DNA of 15,151 bases from Methanobacteriaceae archaeon (GTDB lineage Archaea; Methanobacteriota; Methanobacteria; Methanobacteriales; Methanobacteriaceae): assembly GCA_017883605.1 (NCBI GenBank), contig JADGNH010000034.1, positions 1 through 15,151 of the forward strand. The letters are read 5' to 3'. This document shows positions 14,650 through 15,151 of the stretch, in pieces (within the stretch, counting starts at the first letter, position 1; every line of letters starts with the position of its first letter). The position numbers and the translations under genes were made by a program. The notes beneath the pieces are model-generated. The model saw only the letters and a list, made by a program, of their open reading frames with translations. It had not been told where the DNA came from and did no database searches.

Positions 14650-15151
14650 TTAGGGTACTGTCCTAAAAGAATTGATTTTTTCTATTAACTCCTTAAAGGA
14701 TTTCAATTCATATTGGATTAATTCTTCTTTGTCAAGCCGACTTTCTTCAAAGTAAGGCTGGGTTAAGACGTAAGGACCTCTAATTATTGTTCTCTGTTTA
14801 CCATCTTTAACTAAAATTTTTTCGGCTTGTTTATCATGGACCAGTGCCCCACTGGGAATTATGACGTTTTCTTTTATTTCATCTAGATTCAGGGACTTCA
14901 GATCTTCAAGGGTAATTAAATCTGCAATTTCCTTATTTACACCAATCACGTTAACCAGTCGGGATTCATCAATCATTCCAAATATTTTTTTCAAAAAAGG
15001 CGCAGCCAACGCACCAGTTAAAATGGTGGCTTCTGACTTGATCTGAGGTAATTTTTCCACGTATTTTTTATTTTCTGTTTTTGATATTAGGAATGGAAGA
15101 TCCTTTTCTGAGCCGCAATGAGGATAACCAATGACTTTGAAAGGGAAGTCA
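14650..15151 (-). CDS. C-terminal part of an unidentified protein, possibly radical-SAM COG1625-like
   Basis: The minus-strand frame runs open from the window edge (FPFKVIGYPHCGSEKD near the edge) to TAA at 14650-14652, so about 166 residues are visible and the start lies outside. The GTG at 15060 is internal, not a start. Recognisable blocks are ATILTGALAAPFLKKIFGMI, VNVIGVNKEIADLITLEDL and VIIPSGALVHD. The order of a TG-A-P block, a V-V-N block, a leucine-rich D-L block and a P-G-L block recalls the C-terminal half of DUF512/COG1625 radical-SAM proteins, a group that includes the methanogenesis marker 10 McrA arginine methylase. No CxxxCxxC motif can be seen here because that region is beyond the edge. 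The assignment is a weak inference; reality of the gene is likely. Confidence 0.75.
   Translation of the reverse strand, partial: DFPFKVIGYPHCGSEKDLPFLISKTENKKYVEKLPQIKSEATILTGALAAPFLKKIFGMIDESRLVNVIGVNKEIADLITLEDLKSLNLDEIKENVIIPSGALVHDKQAEKILVKDGKQRTIIRGPYVLTQPYFEESRLDKEELIQYELKSFKELIEKINSFRTVP

Overview
The window looks like a stretch of chromosome from a methanogenic archaeon of the order Methanobacteriales, most likely a mesophilic Methanobacterium-type species. The evidence is the gene set: an archaeal class I CCA-adding enzyme, the two enzymes of the methanogen-type early shikimate route (ADH synthase and type II 3-dehydroquinate synthase), an archaeal AspRS, cyclic 2,3-diphosphoglycerate synthetase, a UPF0058 protein and a thermosome subunit. 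Genes are moderately AT-rich and gaps very AT-rich. Recognisable Shine-Dalgarno (SD) sequences are GGTGA-like, TATA boxes are archaeal, and TTG and GTG starts are frequent.

Layout. Bases 1-37 may be the tail of a plus-strand gene. Bases 128-5450 hold five minus-strand genes, transcribed in the order aroA' (ADH synthase), aroB' (3-dehydroquinate synthase II), an HPr-kinase-like P-loop protein, thpR (2'-5' RNA ligase family) and cca. The only clear promoter is upstream of aroA', where two overlapping inverted repeats cover the expected start of transcription. A small SAM-methyltransferase-like gene (minus, 5738-6265) diverges from a coiled-coil plus four-helix membrane protein (plus, 6434-7048), with a 25-bp palindrome in the shared control region. 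A decayed C-terminal fragment of a BaiN/HI0933-type flavoprotein lies at 7115-7254, followed by aspS and hisD on the minus strand with a 464-base AT-rich gap between them. From 10805 the plus strand carries a UPF0058 protein, cyclic 2,3-diphosphoglycerate synthetase, a candidate 42-codon ORF starting at the cpgS stop, and a thermosome subunit. The window ends inside a minus-strand gene, tentatively a radical-SAM-type (COG1625-like) protein.

How the genes fit together. aroA' and aroB' perform two consecutive steps from aspartate semialdehyde plus a deoxyketo-sugar phosphate to 3-dehydroquinate. thpR and cca are both RNA enzymes. aspS carries residues expected for a non-discriminating enzyme that charges tRNA-Asp and tRNA-Asn. 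cpgS and the thermosome are neighbours that both protect proteins, by solute and by chaperonin.

The most unusual non-coding signal is that many gaps carry their own short degenerate tandem repeat (periods about 17-29 bp). Each array differs from the others, several contain TATA-like boxes, and several run up to or over a stop codon. The most interesting single loci are the 42-codon ORF after cpgS, the flavoprotein remnant, the aroA' operator candidate and the HPr-kinase-like gene. No CRISPR array, insertion sequence, tRNA or rRNA gene was seen.
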